From: Ahrensia sp.
Lineage (GTDB): Bacteria; Pseudomonadota; Alphaproteobacteria; Rhizobiales; Rhizobiaceae
Direction of reading: 5' to 3'
NCBI GenBank assembly: GCA_002706335.1
Contig: PAKZ01000005.1
Span: 33,351 to 97,350 of the forward strand
Length of the DNA stretch: 64,000 nt
Below the pieces are notes generated by a model. That model searched no databases, was not told the DNA's origin, and saw only the letters and a list, made by a program, of their open reading frames with translations. How positions within the stretch are numbered: position 1 is the stretch's first letter; each line of letters starts with the position of its first letter. A program made the translations under genes and the position numbers. Below, one piece after another: positions 42,321 through 52,458 of the stretch.

Positions 42321-43369
42321 TGGGCCGGTCGTTGACTGAACAGGCGGGAACTGGCGCTGCGGCGCGTCATAGCGGTCCATCGTTGCCGGCGCTGCTGGCG
42401 GGCGACAACAAGATCGCCGGCAATTCGGAAGCCTCGCTGCGCGATATCGGCGACGGGCTGGCGCTGTTCGAGATCCATCGCAAGATGAACAGTTTCGATC
42501 CGGCGGTCCAGGACGTGCTGGAGGAGACGCTGGCGCGCGCCGGGCGCGGCTTTCGGGCCCTGATCCTCGCCAACGGATCGGATCGCGCCTTTTCCGCCTG
42601 CGCGGATCTCAATCATTTCCTCGGCCTCATCGAGCGGGACGATTTCGACGGGTTGACGCGATTCATCCGGCGCGGGCAGGAGCTGTTCCAGGCGATGAAA
42701 TACGCCCCCGTGCCCGTCGTCGCGGCGGTCAAGGGCGTGGCGCTGGGTGGCGGTTGCGAGTTCGCGCTGCATGCCGACGCGATCGTCGCCGACGCCGATG
42801 CACGTTTCGGCCTGCCGGAAGTGAAACTCGGCGTCCTGCCGGCCTGGGGCGGCTGTACCCAGTTGTTGCTCAGGGCGCAGGCGCAGCCGGCCGTTTCCGG
42901 TCCGCTCGCGCCGGCCAGCGCCGTCTTCGAGCTCATTTTGCACGGCTGGGTTTCGGGCTCGGCGGACAAGGCGCGCGAAAAAGGCTTCCTGCGCGATGGT
43001 GACGTGATCGTGGAGCCGGGCGGCGACGTGTTCGAGGCGGCCAGGGCGAGAGCGATCGAACTCGCCGATGGCTATACCCCGCCGGACAAGCCGCTGATCA
43101 CCGTTACCGGCCATTCCGGCTGGCTCGGCCTCATGCAGCCGACCTACGGGATGGGATATGCAGGACGTCTGACCGATACGGATCTGCGTGTTGGCGGGGC
43201 CATTGCCGACGTTCTGACGGGCGGGCCGGCGGGCGAATATCTCTGGCGGGTCGGCGAGGAAGATCTCATGCGACGCGAGCTGGAGGCGCTCGTTTCGCTT
43301 TGCAGGACGGTGGAAACGCGAGACCGCATGGCGCATTTCCTCAAGACCGGAGAGCCGCTGCGCAACTGA
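42320..43369 (+). CDS. Stand-alone enoyl-CoA hydratase domain, homologous to the C-terminal half of FadN
   Basis: A 349-residue protein. From about residue 25 it follows the C-terminal part of FadN-type 3-hydroxyacyl-CoA dehydrogenases (about 780-790 aa): EASLRDIGDGLALFEIHRKM, crotonase core AVKGVALGGGCEFALHAD and LPEVKLGVLPAWGG (both catalytic Glu kept), then the FadN-specific tail LTDTDLRVGGAIADVLTGG and RMAHFLKTGEPLRN. The N-terminal NAD-binding and dehydrogenase domains are absent. The oxyanion loop, usually FSxGA, is FSACADL with Cys for Gly. It may be a truncated FadN or a hydratase that needs a separate dehydrogenase. It overlaps the thiolase stop. Confidence 0.88.
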
Positions 43370-43471
43370 CTCCGGAACCTGCCCGGGCGGGTGACCTAGC
43401 GGAATTAAGCCGATTGTAACAGATCGTGAGGCAGAAAGACGCCCATTATTGTTTGTGGGGCGGGAATCCGG

Positions 43472-45871
43472 ATGCTTCGTCAGAACTCTTCCATTTTTTC
43501 CATGGGCGCGCTGAAGTCCATCAAGGCGCGATTTGCGGTGCTGGTCGTTGGCGCGGCGCTGGTGTCGTGCGCGGCGGTCGGTGTGCTGAGCTACCAGATC
43601 GGCAAGAGCGGCCTTATCGAGGCGAGCGAGCAACGCCTGGATCTGATCGCTGAAAACCAGGCCGACACGGTGTCGTCGAAGATCCGGCGCATCGAGCAGG
43701 CGATGGGCGACATGGCGAAGAACAACTCCTTCGGTGAGTCCATCGATTCCGCGGCGGCCTTGCTGCAGGCCGAGGCCGATCAGATTCGCGCCGCGTTTCA
43801 GGCGCCAGGCATGAGCGCCGAGGAACGCGCAGCCATCGACGGAGCTGATCTGAAGCTGATGTATGCCGTGCAATACGGCAAGATCCACGGTTCGCTCTTC
43901 AATGCGCTGCAGAACACCGGCGTCAGCGATATTTATGTCGTCAACGAGAACGGTATCATCGTCTATTCGGCGACCAAGGGGCGCGAGCTTCTGGCCAATG
44001 TGAAGGATGCCGGTTTCGAGCCGCTTGCGAAGCTCTTCGACGCCGCGCATGGCGACGACCTGACGGCGATCCAGAGCATGGACTTCACGCCCTATGAGGC
44101 CGAAGACGGTGCGATTTCCGCCTTTGTCGCGCAGCCGCTTCAGCACAATAGCTGGGGCACGATCAGCCAGAAGGGCGTGATCATCTTCCGGCTGTCCTCC
44201 GAAAAGCTGCTGGCGGCCATGACGCCGAAGGGGATCGGCGACACGATCGACGAAGCCCTCTTGCTGACCGGCGACGGCGGGTTCCGCACCGGCGTTGCGC
44301 CGCAATCCGTGATGAACAATGTGCCCTCGGGGCTGGTTTCCGCGGCCAAGGCGGGCGTAACCGGTTCGCAAATGGTCGAGGAGGCCGGGCATGAGGTGTT
44401 CTACTCCTTCGCGCCGGTGGATGTGTTCGGCCAGAAATACCTGCTTGCGATCGGCGAGGAGGAAAGCTCGGTGCTCGCCTCCGCCAACGCGCTTGCATGG
44501 TGGGCGCTGATCGCCACCGTCGCGGTCGTCGCCGTGATGAGCCTTGCGGGGTATTTCGTTTCCTCGCGGATGACGCGGCCGCTGATTGCGCTGGCCGGTC
44601 AGATGAACCGGCTGACGGGCGGCGACACCTCCTTCGAGATCGCGTCCGCCGACCGCGGCGACGAGATCGGGGCGATGGCTCGGGCGTTGGACTCCTTCCG
44701 CACGAATGCGCTCGAAAAGGAACGCATCGAGGCCGAAGCAACCGTGCGGGATCGCGAGATGGCCGAGGAGCGCCAGTTGCGCGATTCCGAAAAGGAACGC
44801 AGCGCGCATGAACTGGAAGCGGCCGTTTCCGCGCTCGGCACCGGCCTGCACGCGCTGGCCGAGGGCGATCTCGAACAGCGCATAGAAACGCCGTTCACGG
44901 CCTCGCTCGACCAACTGAGACTCGACTTCAACAATTCGGTCGAGCGCCTGCAGACGGCCATGCAGCGTGTCGGCGAGAACTCCACGGCGATCCGCAGCGC
45001 CTCGGACGAGATCCGCACCGCAGCCGACGATCTGTCGCGCCGCACGGAACAGCAGGCAGCCTCGGTGGAGGAAACCGCCGCGGCGATCGAGCAAGTGACC
45101 GCGTCGGTGAAGGAGTCCGCCGGCCGCGCCGAACATGCAGGGGCACTGGTGTCGCGCACAAAGACATCGGCCGAGAAATCGGGCGATGTGGTGCGCCAGG
45201 CGGTGTCAGCCATGGGCGAGATCGAGGGGTCGTCGCGCCAGATCGAGAACATCATCGGCATGATCGACGAAATCGCGTTCCAGACCAACCTGCTGGCGCT
45301 CAATGCCGGTGTCGAGGCGGCGCGGGCAGGCGATGCGGGCAAGGGTTTCGCGGTCGTCGCCCAGGAAGTGCGCGAACTGGCGCAACGCTCGGCCAATGCC
45401 GCCAAGGAGATCAAGACGCTGATCAACACCTCCTCGCAGCAGGTCAAAAGCGGTTCGGACCTTGTCGGGGAAGCCGGCAAGGCGCTCGAGGTGATCGTGG
45501 CCGAAGTGCAGGAGGTCAACGCCAATGTGATGGCAATCGTCGACGCCGTGCGCGAGCAGTCGACGACCCTGAGCGAGATCAACCAGGCCGTCACCGAGGT
45601 CGACAAGGGGACGCAGCAGAACGCCGCCATGGTCGAACAGACGACGGCGGCCAGCCACGGGCTTGCAAGCGAAGCGCAGTCGCTCACCGACCTGCTCGCC
45701 CAGTTCAAGCTCGGAGCGACGCTGCAATCGGCCGCGCCGGGCCGGCCCGCCGAGGACAGGCCTGCGAGCGGCGATCCACGCTCCACGCGCGCCGCGATCG
45801 CCCAGGCGATCAAGTCCTTCCCGACGCGCGGCAACGCTGCCCTACAGGCCGATGACTGGGAAGAGTTCTGA
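43472..45871 (+). CDS. Transmembrane methyl-accepting chemotaxis protein
   Basis: A 799-residue chemoreceptor. TM1 is near 21-43, a periplasmic cache-like sensor domain of about 290 residues follows ([19 protein letters not shown]), TM2 is near 337-360 ([20 protein letters not shown]), then HAMP and a long signalling coiled coil. The kinase-contact tip is [20 protein letters not shown] with [18 protein letters not shown]. It ends ADDWEEF, a C-terminal tether of the CheR/CheB pentapeptide type. A terminator follows at 45900. The ligand is not predictable. Confidence 0.95.
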   Translation: MLRQNSSIFSMGALKSIKARFAVLVVGAALVSCAAVGVLSYQIGKSGLIEASEQRLDLIAENQADTVSSKIRRIEQAMGDMAKNNSFGESIDSAAALLQAEADQIRAAFQAPGMSAEERAAIDGADLKLMYAVQYGKIHGSLFNALQNTGVSDIYVVNENGIIVYSATKGRELLANVKDAGFEPLAKLFDAAHGDDLTAIQSMDFTPYEAEDGAISAFVAQPLQHNSWGTISQKGVIIFRLSSEKLLAAMTPKGIGDTIDEALLLTGDGGFRTGVAPQSVMNNVPSGLVSAAKAGVTGSQMVEEAGHEVFYSFAPVDVFGQKYLLAIGEEESSVLASANALAWWALIATVAVVAVMSLAGYFVSSRMTRPLIALAGQMNRLTGGDTSFEIASADRGDEIGAMARALDSFRTNALEKERIEAEATVRDREMAEERQLRDSEKERSAHELEAAVSALGTGLHALAEGDLEQRIETPFTASLDQLRLDFNNSVERLQTAMQRVGENSTAIRSASDEIRTAADDLSRRTEQQAASVEETAAAIEQVTASVKESAGRAEHAGALVSRTKTSAEKSGDVVRQAVSAMGEIEGSSRQIENIIGMIDEIAFQTNLLALNAGVEAARAGDAGKGFAVVAQEVRELAQRSANAAKEIKTLINTSSQQVKSGSDLVGEAGKALEVIVAEVQEVNANVMAIVDAVREQSTTLSEINQAVTEVDKGTQQNAAMVEQTTAASHGLASEAQSLTDLLAQFKLGATLQSAAPGRPAEDRPASGDPRSTRAAIAQAIKSFPTRGNAALQADDWEEF

Positions 45872-45899
45872 TCAGTCCGAGCTCGCAGACAAACTTCAG

Positions 45900-45928
45900 A
45901 AACGGCGCCTTCGGGCGCCGTTTTCTTT
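45900..45928 (+). terminator. Rho-independent terminator after the first chemoreceptor gene
   Basis: A 10-bp stem AAACGGCGCC / GGCGCCGTTT with a TTCG tetraloop, followed by TCTTT. It lies 28 bp after the stop. Confidence 0.9.
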
Positions 45929-46346
45929 GGAGCCGGGTCATGTGTTCCTGTCCGGCGTGTCTGCGGCGATTTTTCCGGAACGTTGAAGCCCGGGCGCCAT
46001 AATTGCCCATTTAGTGGGCAATTTCCCATTGGCTCCAAGCTGCGTCAGGAATACTGTTTAAAAAACAGTGTGTTAAATGGCTTCTCTCGAATTTCCCGAT
46101 TCGTCGGCCTGTAATTCACACCCCAGATTCGTCCCCCCGAATTCTGACAATTCGAATTAAGGTCTTCAGCGTTTGTTAAGCGACAACTGCAAATACTGGT
46201 AGTGCCTCTTGGCTAGCCCCTCGGTTTTAACGCGCATGATGCGCGCTGTGGGCATTCGGCTTCGCCGAAATGTAGATCGGCAAGATAGCCGATAATTTTC
46301 CGGACATTTCTTGGGACGCCCCAGGCGTACCCTTTGGGGAAACCTT
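45929..46346. other. Intergenic region upstream of the second chemoreceptor gene
   Basis: 418 bp, AT-rich in the middle, no credible gene. It contains the perfect inverted repeat AATTGCCCA-N5-TGGGCAATT (46002-46024) and a CGCGCA-TGA-TGCGCG palindrome (46231-46245). Probably the promoter and control region of the following gene. Confidence 0.5.
46002..46024. promoter_or_regulatory. Perfect inverted repeat AATTGCCCA-N5-TGGGCAATT
   Basis: A 9-bp perfect inverted repeat separated by TTTAG, about 320 bp before the chemoreceptor start. It shares the half-site TGCCCA/TGGGCA with the palindrome at 40837-40851. Looks like a repressor operator; the binding protein is unknown. Confidence 0.45.
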
Positions 46347-48137
46347 ATGTTCAGCAGCATGGGACTCGGCGACGACTCGAAATTGGTCCTCGCCGCCATC
46401 GACAAATCTCTTGCCATCATCGAATTCGACATGACTGGCAAGATTCTGACCGCGAATGCCAATTTCTGCCAGGCTCTGGGCTATAGCGCCTCCGAGATCG
46501 TCGGCAAGCACCACTCCATGTTCGTCGAGCCGGATTATGCGCGCAGCAGCGACTACCGGCAGTTCTGGGAAAAGCTCGGCCGCGGCGAATTCGACGCGCG
46601 CGAATATATGCGCATCGGCAAGGGCGGAAAGGAGATCTGGATCCAGGCCTCCTATAATCCGGTCAAGGGCCGTAGCGGCAAGCCTTACAAGGTTGTGAAA
46701 TTCGCCACCGACATCACTGAAGCGAAGATGAAATCCGCCGATGACGACGGCAAGATCACGGCGATCTCGCGCGCGCAGGCCATGATCGAGTTCGATCTTC
46801 AGGGTACTATCCTGAACGCCAACGAGAATTTCTGCATGACGCTCGGTTACGACCTGTCCGAGATCAAGGGCAAGCACCACTCGATGTTCGTCGATCCGTC
46901 CTATGCGCGCAGCGGCGACTACAAGGCATTCTGGGACAGGCTGCGCAGTGGCGAGTTTGTAGCCGAGGAATTCAAGCGTATCGGCAAGGGCGGGAAAGAA
47001 GTCTGGATCCAGGCCTCCTACAATCCGATTCTCGATCAGAAGGGTCGGGTTATGAAGGTGGTGAAGTTCGCCACCGACATCACGGGACGGGTCAGCGCGG
47101 TCCATCAGATCGGCGCCGGCCTGCAGCATCTCGCGGAGGGCGATCTGGAGCAGCGCATCACGCAGCCCTTCATTCCGTCTCTCGACCAGCTGCGACTCGA
47201 CTTCAACAATTCGATCGAGAAGCTCCAATCCGCGATGCAGCGCGTCGGCGAGAATACGTCGGCAATCCGCAGCGCGTCGGATGAAATCCGCACGGCCGCC
47301 GACGACCTGTCGCGCCGCACCGAGCAGCAGGCGGCTTCGGTGGAAGAAACCGCGGCGGCGGTCGAGGAAGTGACCGCGTCGGTCAAGGAATCGGCGAGCC
47401 GCGCCGAGGAGGCAGGGGCGCTGGTCTCGCGCACCAAAGCCTCCGCCGAGAAATCCGGTGCGGTCGTGCGCGAAGCGGTCTCCGCGATGGAAGCCATCGA
47501 GGAGACCTCGCGAAAGATCGGCAACATCATCGGGATGATCGACGAGATCGCCTTCCAGACCAACCTGCTGGCGCTGAATGCGGGCGTCGAGGCGGCGCGG
47601 GCCGGCGAGGCAGGCAAGGGCTTCGCGGTCGTCGCCCAGGAAGTACGCGAACTGGCGCAGCGTTCGGCCAATGCCGCCAAGGAGATCAAGACGCTGATCA
47701 ACACCTCCTCGCAGCAGGTCAAGAACGGTTCCGAGCTTGTTGGAGAAACCGGCAAGGCGCTCGAGGTGATCGTCGCCGAGGTGCAGGAGGTCAACGCGAA
47801 CGTCATGGCGATCGTCGACGCCGTGCGCGAGCAGTCGACGACGCTCAGCGAGATCAACCAGGCCGTTACCGAGGTCGACAAGGGCACGCAGCAGAACGCG
47901 GCGATGGTGGAAGAATCCACCGCCGCGAGCCATGGCCTCGCACAGGAGGCGCAGTCGCTTGCCGAACTGCTCGCCCAGTTCAAGCTTGGCGGAACGATAA
48001 GCCAGGCGACATCGCGGCCGGCACCAGTCGCCGCGGGCGATGCGCGCGCGACCCAGGACAAGGTTGCCAAGGCGATCAAATCCTTCCCGACGCGCGGCAA
48101 CGCGGCCGTGAAAGCGGATGACTGGGAAGAATTTTGA
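46347..48137 (+). CDS. Cytoplasmic PAS-PAS methyl-accepting chemotaxis protein (A)
   Basis: A 596-residue soluble chemoreceptor with no membrane helix. Two tandem PAS domains (about 15-135 and 138-257), each with the ANxNFCxxLGY and GKHHSMFV signature, precede a HAMP-like linker and the signalling domain ([20 protein letters not shown] tip). C-terminal ADDWEEF. The start is the ATG at 46347, after GGGGAAACC. PAS pairs of this kind sense internal redox or energy state. It is a close paralogue of the gene at 49511. A terminator follows. Confidence 0.94.
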   Translation: MFSSMGLGDDSKLVLAAIDKSLAIIEFDMTGKILTANANFCQALGYSASEIVGKHHSMFVEPDYARSSDYRQFWEKLGRGEFDAREYMRIGKGGKEIWIQASYNPVKGRSGKPYKVVKFATDITEAKMKSADDDGKITAISRAQAMIEFDLQGTILNANENFCMTLGYDLSEIKGKHHSMFVDPSYARSGDYKAFWDRLRSGEFVAEEFKRIGKGGKEVWIQASYNPILDQKGRVMKVVKFATDITGRVSAVHQIGAGLQHLAEGDLEQRITQPFIPSLDQLRLDFNNSIEKLQSAMQRVGENTSAIRSASDEIRTAADDLSRRTEQQAASVEETAAAVEEVTASVKESASRAEEAGALVSRTKASAEKSGAVVREAVSAMEAIEETSRKIGNIIGMIDEIAFQTNLLALNAGVEAARAGEAGKGFAVVAQEVRELAQRSANAAKEIKTLINTSSQQVKNGSELVGETGKALEVIVAEVQEVNANVMAIVDAVREQSTTLSEINQAVTEVDKGTQQNAAMVEESTAASHGLAQEAQSLAELLAQFKLGGTISQATSRPAPVAAGDARATQDKVAKAIKSFPTRGNAAVKADDWEEF

Positions 48138-48165
48138 TCGACCCACCGCTCTAAGGTCATGACGG

Positions 48166-48189
48166 AAACGGCGCCCAGTGCGCCGTTTT
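48166..48189. terminator. Bidirectional terminator between chemoreceptor A and luxR
   Basis: A 9-bp stem AAACGGCGC / GCGCCGTTT with a CCAGT loop, with T after it on the plus strand and T-rich sequence (TTTCCG) on the minus. It resembles the terminator at 45900 in stem sequence. It serves the convergent luxR gene too. Confidence 0.85.
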
Positions 48190-48213
48190 CGCGTTTGAAG
48201 CCTGCGGCGACAG

Positions 48214-48963
48214 TCAGTCCCAGGACTTGGACAGCCAGCCGTTCTGAAGGATGGCGACCAGCGCCTGGATCTTGTTCTTTGCGCCCAGCTTATTCGTCGT
48301 GCTGGTGATGTGGTAATTCACAGTGTGGTTGGTGATGCCGAGTTCGCGGCCGATCTCTTCGGCCGTCAAACCGCCCGCCACCAGCTTGAAGACATCAATT
48401 GCACGGTCGCTCAACGGGTTGTCTTGCTTTTGCGCCGAGGAGAACTCCGCCAGTTTCAGGAAAGCGCGGCAGCCGATGTAATAGAGTTGCGCCATCTCCA
48501 GGGACCTGACAGGCGGCCGTGCGCCGGTGAAGGACACGGCGCCGCTTTTGCGATGATCGAAGCGGTAAGGGAAATAGGCCGTGCGATCGTAGCCGCGTGC
48601 GATCATGTCCTTCACATCTTCCAGCACATCTCCGTTTTCCATATCGACGCTATCGGATATCTGGAACGTGACCGGGCCGACGCTGCCGCTTATGCTCTTG
48701 ACGATCCGCGACCTGTCGAGCGTTCCGACTTCGATAAAGCGGCTGAGAAGCTCGGCCTCCCAGTTGGTTATGAGAACGCGTTGGAAGAACTTCGTGGAAA
48801 TGTCCGACGGTTGCAGGGTGACGAAAAAGTAGGGTAGGCCGAAAGCCGCCCCGGCCGCCTTCATCTGCCGGAATATTTCGAAGCTTGTCTCTGCCCGTCT
48901 GATATTTTCTATCGTGTCTTCGAGGTCGAAACTCCCAGGCGCAGCACCTGCCGTCGTGTTCAT
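48214..48963 (-). CDS. LuxR-family regulator with autoinducer-binding domain (solo)
   Basis: A 249-residue regulator from the ATG at 48963, placed behind GGGAG; an in-frame ATG at 49041 is less likely. The N-terminal autoinducer-binding-type domain (about 15-165) precedes the GerE HTH (about 180-245): LSDRAIDVFKLVAGGLTAEE, then LGITNHTVNYHITSTTNKLG. No luxI synthase gene is in the window, so it is a solo that may sense acyl-homoserine lactones made elsewhere, or another signal. It lies among chemotaxis and c-di-GMP genes, which it may control. Confidence 0.9.
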   Translation of the reverse strand: MNTTAGAAPGSFDLEDTIENIRRAETSFEIFRQMKAAGAAFGLPYFFVTLQPSDISTKFFQRVLITNWEAELLSRFIEVGTLDRSRIVKSISGSVGPVTFQISDSVDMENGDVLEDVKDMIARGYDRTAYFPYRFDHRKSGAVSFTGARPPVRSLEMAQLYYIGCRAFLKLAEFSSAQKQDNPLSDRAIDVFKLVAGGLTAEEIGRELGITNHTVNYHITSTTNKLGAKNKIQALVAILQNGWLSKSWD

Positions 48964-49510
48964 CAGACTCCCGTTCCGGATTGCCTTCCGTGCAACGATG
49001 GTCGGATGCCTGTCGCGCGGGAATTCGCTACTGAGGGACAAATATAGGTCGATAAGTTACCAAACGGAAGTATCGTTTAGGTAGCGTCCGTTTCCCGGTT
49101 TTATGGCGCTCTATCAGTAGCAAAACATTCCGTTTGGATATGATTGCAAGACATGTTGAGGTCGACGGCGGCTTTTCGAGAATGGTGATTTCTTTCTATC
49201 GATTTTCGCGGTTCGGATGTTTGTTTGCATTCGCCTTGATTGGGGCGACAGACTCCGCCGGCTCCGATTTTTGAAGTCACTCGATACGGCGCTGTCGCCG
49301 ATGGCCAGCTGTCACTATGAAATATGCTAGCCGTTCAATTATCTGATTTTCATCCTGCGGTTACATTCTCAACACACCGGGATGGACTGGCGAATGCCTT
49401 GTCTTTGCATGATGCTCTTCCGGCCGCCGGGTGGCATGTGAGTCGAGAGCTGTGTTTTTTGCCGCCGTGTTGCGACCGGGCGGTCAGGGACTGAATCCGG
49501 AAAATTGCAT
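48964..49510. other. Intergenic control region between luxR and chemoreceptor B
   Basis: 547 bp without a credible gene, AT-richer than its neighbours in places. It contains the inverted repeat at 49058-49083. Both flanking genes point outward, so it must hold two promoters. No RNA gene recognised. Confidence 0.5.
49058..49083. promoter_or_regulatory. lux-box-like inverted repeat upstream of luxR
   Basis: TACCAAACG-N7-CGTTTAGGTA: the arms match except for one extra base in the right arm. It is about 95 bp upstream of the luxR start. Size and symmetry fit a LuxR-type operator; the sequence differs from the classic lux box, so the assignment is tentative. Confidence 0.45.
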
Positions 49511-51274
49511 ATGTTCAAGAAATCAAGGCGGTCCGGCGGCGACGCCGTCTCCATAGTCTCGGCCCTCGACAAGTCGCTCGCCATCATCGAATTCGACCTG
49601 AACGGCAAGATCCTCGACGCCAACGACAATTTCTGCCAGGCGATGGGCTATGAGCGATCCGAGATCGTCGGCCAGCATCACCGGATGTTCGTCGATCCGG
49701 AATATGCAAAGAGTGCGGAGTATCGCGAATTCTGGGCGGCGCTCGGCCGGGGCGTATTCGAGAGCCGGGAATATCTGCGCTACGCAAAGGGCGGTCGCGA
49801 AATCTGGATCCAGGCGTCCTATAACCCGGTGACCGACAGAAGCGGCAGGCCTGTGAAGGTCATCAAGGTCGCGACCGATATCACCGAGGCCAAGCGCAAG
49901 GCGATGGAGGATGACGGCAAGCTCGTCGCGGTGTCGCGCTCTCAGGCGGTCATCGAATTCGATCTTCAGGGCAACATCCTGACCGCCAACAAGAATTTCT
50001 GCGCGGCGCTGGGGTACGATCTCGCAGAGATCAAGGGCAGACACCATTCGATGTTCGTCGACCCCGACTTCGCGAAGAGCCCGGACTATCAGGCGTTCTG
50101 GGAACGGCTGCGCGGCGGCGAGTTCATCGCCGGCGAATTCAAGCGTGTCGGCAAGGGCGGCAAAGCCGTCTGCATCGTCGCGTCCTACAACCCGATCCTC
50201 GACCACACCGGCAAGCCGATCAAATTCGTGAAGATCGCCACCGACCTGTCGGAGCGCATGGCCGATGTCGGCGAACTCGGCAAGGGGCTCTCGGCGCTTG
50301 CGCATGGCGACCTTGTGCAAAGGATCGAGCGTCGTTTCGGTTATTCGCTGGAACAGCTTCGCGTCGACTTCAACAATTCGGTCGAGAAGCTGCAGCGTAC
50401 CATGCGGCAAGTCGGCGACAACGCCGAGGCGATCCGCAGCGGGTCCGGCGAGGTCCGTTCCGCGGCGGACGACCTCTCACGGCGTACTGAGCAGCAGGCC
50501 GCGAATGTCGAGGAAACGGCCGCCGCCGTCGAGGAAGTCACTGCCTCGGTCAAGGAATCGGCCAGCCGGGCCGAGGAGGCGGGCGTGCTGGTCAACCGGA
50601 CCAGGGTCTCCGCAGAGAAGTCCGGCGAGGTCGTGCGCCAGGCCATCGCCGCGATGGGCGAGATCGAGGAATCGTCGCGCAAGATCGGCAACATCATCGG
50701 CATCATCGACGAGATCGCATTCCAGACAAATCTGCTGGCGCTCAATGCCGGCGTCGAGGCGGCGCGGGCCGGCGAGGCGGGCAAGGGCTTTGCGGTCGTC
50801 GCGCAGGAGGTGCGCGAATTGGCGCAGCGCTCCGCCGATGCCGCCAAGGAGATCAAGACGTTGATCAACACCTCGTCGCAGCAGGTGAAGGCCGGGTCCG
50901 ACCTGGTCAACGAAACCGGCAAGACGCTGGGGACGATCGTCACCGAAGTGCATGACGTAAACGTCAATGTAGTGGCGATCGTCGATGCGGTTCGCGAGCA
51001 GTCAGCGACGTTGCAGGAGATCAACAAGGCCGTCACGGAGATCGACAAGGGCACGCAGCAGAATGCCGCCATGGTCGAAGAGTCTACCGCGGCGAGCCAC
51101 GGGCTGGCCAACGAGGCGCAGTCGCTTTCCGATCTGCTCGGCCAGTTCAAGCTCGGCGGAGAGGCGAGGGTCGAGGTAAAAGCAGACAAGCCGCGGATGA
51201 AGGCCGAACCTGCCAGATCATTCGCGGTCGTGGGCAACACAGCGGTGAAGGCCGATGACTGGGAGGAATTCTAG
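49511..51274 (+). CDS. Cytoplasmic PAS-PAS methyl-accepting chemotaxis protein (B)
   Basis: A 587-residue soluble chemoreceptor and full-length paralogue of the gene at 46347. Two PAS domains ([19 protein letters not shown]; then [19 protein letters not shown]), a linker and the signalling domain with the conserved [20 protein letters not shown] tip. In the second PAS the strand reads [11 protein letters not shown] where other copies have [10 protein letters not shown], so the two sensors may differ in cofactor or partner. Ends ADDWEEF. The ATG at 49511 is preferred to a TTG 6 bp earlier. Confidence 0.94.
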   Translation: MFKKSRRSGGDAVSIVSALDKSLAIIEFDLNGKILDANDNFCQAMGYERSEIVGQHHRMFVDPEYAKSAEYREFWAALGRGVFESREYLRYAKGGREIWIQASYNPVTDRSGRPVKVIKVATDITEAKRKAMEDDGKLVAVSRSQAVIEFDLQGNILTANKNFCAALGYDLAEIKGRHHSMFVDPDFAKSPDYQAFWERLRGGEFIAGEFKRVGKGGKAVCIVASYNPILDHTGKPIKFVKIATDLSERMADVGELGKGLSALAHGDLVQRIERRFGYSLEQLRVDFNNSVEKLQRTMRQVGDNAEAIRSGSGEVRSAADDLSRRTEQQAANVEETAAAVEEVTASVKESASRAEEAGVLVNRTRVSAEKSGEVVRQAIAAMGEIEESSRKIGNIIGIIDEIAFQTNLLALNAGVEAARAGEAGKGFAVVAQEVRELAQRSADAAKEIKTLINTSSQQVKAGSDLVNETGKTLGTIVTEVHDVNVNVVAIVDAVREQSATLQEINKAVTEIDKGTQQNAAMVEESTAASHGLANEAQSLSDLLGQFKLGGEARVEVKADKPRMKAEPARSFAVVGNTAVKADDWEEF

Positions 51275-51322
51275 AGCCTGAATGGCTCCAGGCTTCCTCC
51301 CGCAAGAAGCGCCAATAAAACG

Positions 51323-51353
51323 ACAAGGGCCGCGTCTCGTGCGCGGCCCTTGT
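51323..51353. terminator. Bidirectional terminator between chemoreceptor B and GGDEF genes
   Basis: A 12-bp perfect stem ACAAGGGCCGCG / CGCGGCCCTTGT with a 7-nt loop, between convergent genes. T-rich ends on both strands (TTGTTCG and TTGTCG). Confidence 0.85.
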
Positions 51354-51372
51354 TCGATTCCGTTCCGGCTGG

Positions 51373-52257
51373 TCAGGTTCCCGAAAGCAGCATGTCCGTG
51401 TCGAAGCTCTCCGACAGTTCACGCAGCTGGCCCGCGCCTCCGTCGATCGCCAACATCGGCGTCATGACGCTGTTGCGGCCGGTGTTCTTGGCCGCGTGCA
51501 GCAGTTCCTCGGCGGCAGCGCTGTCGAGATCGATATCGCCGCTCATGGCGACTAGGCCGGCGGAGAAGGTGACGCGGTGCTGCGAGATCCCCGTCGCAGA
51601 CGCCACGGCTTCGCGCAATGAGTCCACAGCCTCACGGGCGCGGTCCGGATCGTCCTCGTCCAGATAGAGTATGAATTCCGCGCCGCTCCAGCGCGCGAGG
51701 ACATCACTCGGGCCGATTTTTTCGGCGACGAAGGCGGCGAAACCGCGGAGCAGGTCGTCGCCCTCGCTCTGGCCGTAGAGCTCATTGACGGATTTCAGGC
51801 GATCGATCTCGATCAGCGCCAGGCTCGCGGGCTCTCTTTCGCCGATCATTTCCATGAAGGCGGGGCGATTTGGCAGGGCCGTCAATACGTCCCTGCGCGC
51901 GTCGTCGTCGCGGCTGCGGCGAAGGTCCAGGGTGGTCTCGACGACGCTGTCGGCGGCGCGTGCGAGCAGGCCGATCTCGTCATAGGGGCGATGGGCGACG
52001 GGGCGCCACTCGCCGTGCTGAACGAAGTCGCGCAACGATGCGGCGACACCGGCAACCGGTTCCACCTCCCGGCGCATCCGGACGGCTGTCGCAACCGAGC
52101 TGGCGACGCTCGCGACCGCCAGGACCGACAGGAGCGTCCAGTCGAACTCCTGAGGGCGCACGGCCATGAAGCCGCCCGCTATGAGCAGTGGCGTGTTGAC
52201 GCCGACGAGGGATTCAAGCGCGACGCGGGCCCTGAGCCGGTTCCTGAAAAATTGCAT
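51373..52257 (-). CDS. Membrane GGDEF protein with degenerate signature
   Basis: A 294-residue protein with two N-terminal membrane helices (LESLVGVNTPLLIAGGFMAV, LLSVLAVASVASSVATAV), a HAMP-like linker and a C-terminal GGDEF domain (about 125-280). The GG[DE]EF motif reads SGAEF (RWSGAEFILYL), so the catalytic glycine and the metal-binding acid are lost and cyclase activity is unlikely. It may bind nucleotide or act as a partner of the intact paralogue at 52459. The start at 52257 follows AACGGGG and aligns with the paralogue; an in-frame ATG at 52311 would add 18 residues. Confidence 0.88.
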   Translation of the reverse strand: MQFFRNRLRARVALESLVGVNTPLLIAGGFMAVRPQEFDWTLLSVLAVASVASSVATAVRMRREVEPVAGVAASLRDFVQHGEWRPVAHRPYDEIGLLARAADSVVETTLDLRRSRDDDARRDVLTALPNRPAFMEMIGEREPASLALIEIDRLKSVNELYGQSEGDDLLRGFAAFVAEKIGPSDVLARWSGAEFILYLDEDDPDRAREAVDSLREAVASATGISQHRVTFSAGLVAMSGDIDLDSAAAEELLHAAKNTGRNSVMTPMLAIDGGAGQLRELSESFDTDMLLSGT

Positions 52258-52458
52258 GACGACGCCCCGTTTTCCAAAACTCGACGGCCCCATGGACGTT
52301 CGGGAAATCATGACCCACGCGGATCCGCCGCGCCGTACACCGCCTTTCGTCCGGTTCTATCGCAATGCAATAAGAATTCGGCTAAGCGGATCGGAGGCTT
52401 TTTAGCAGTCGCGGTAACCGATGGCGGCCCGTTCGGTTCGAGCAGGACCGGGTCCGAT

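Noticed and set aside
46227..48146. A 639-codon minus-strand frame antisense to chemoreceptor A
   Set aside because: Antisense shadow with leucine/arginine repeats and no recognisable domain.
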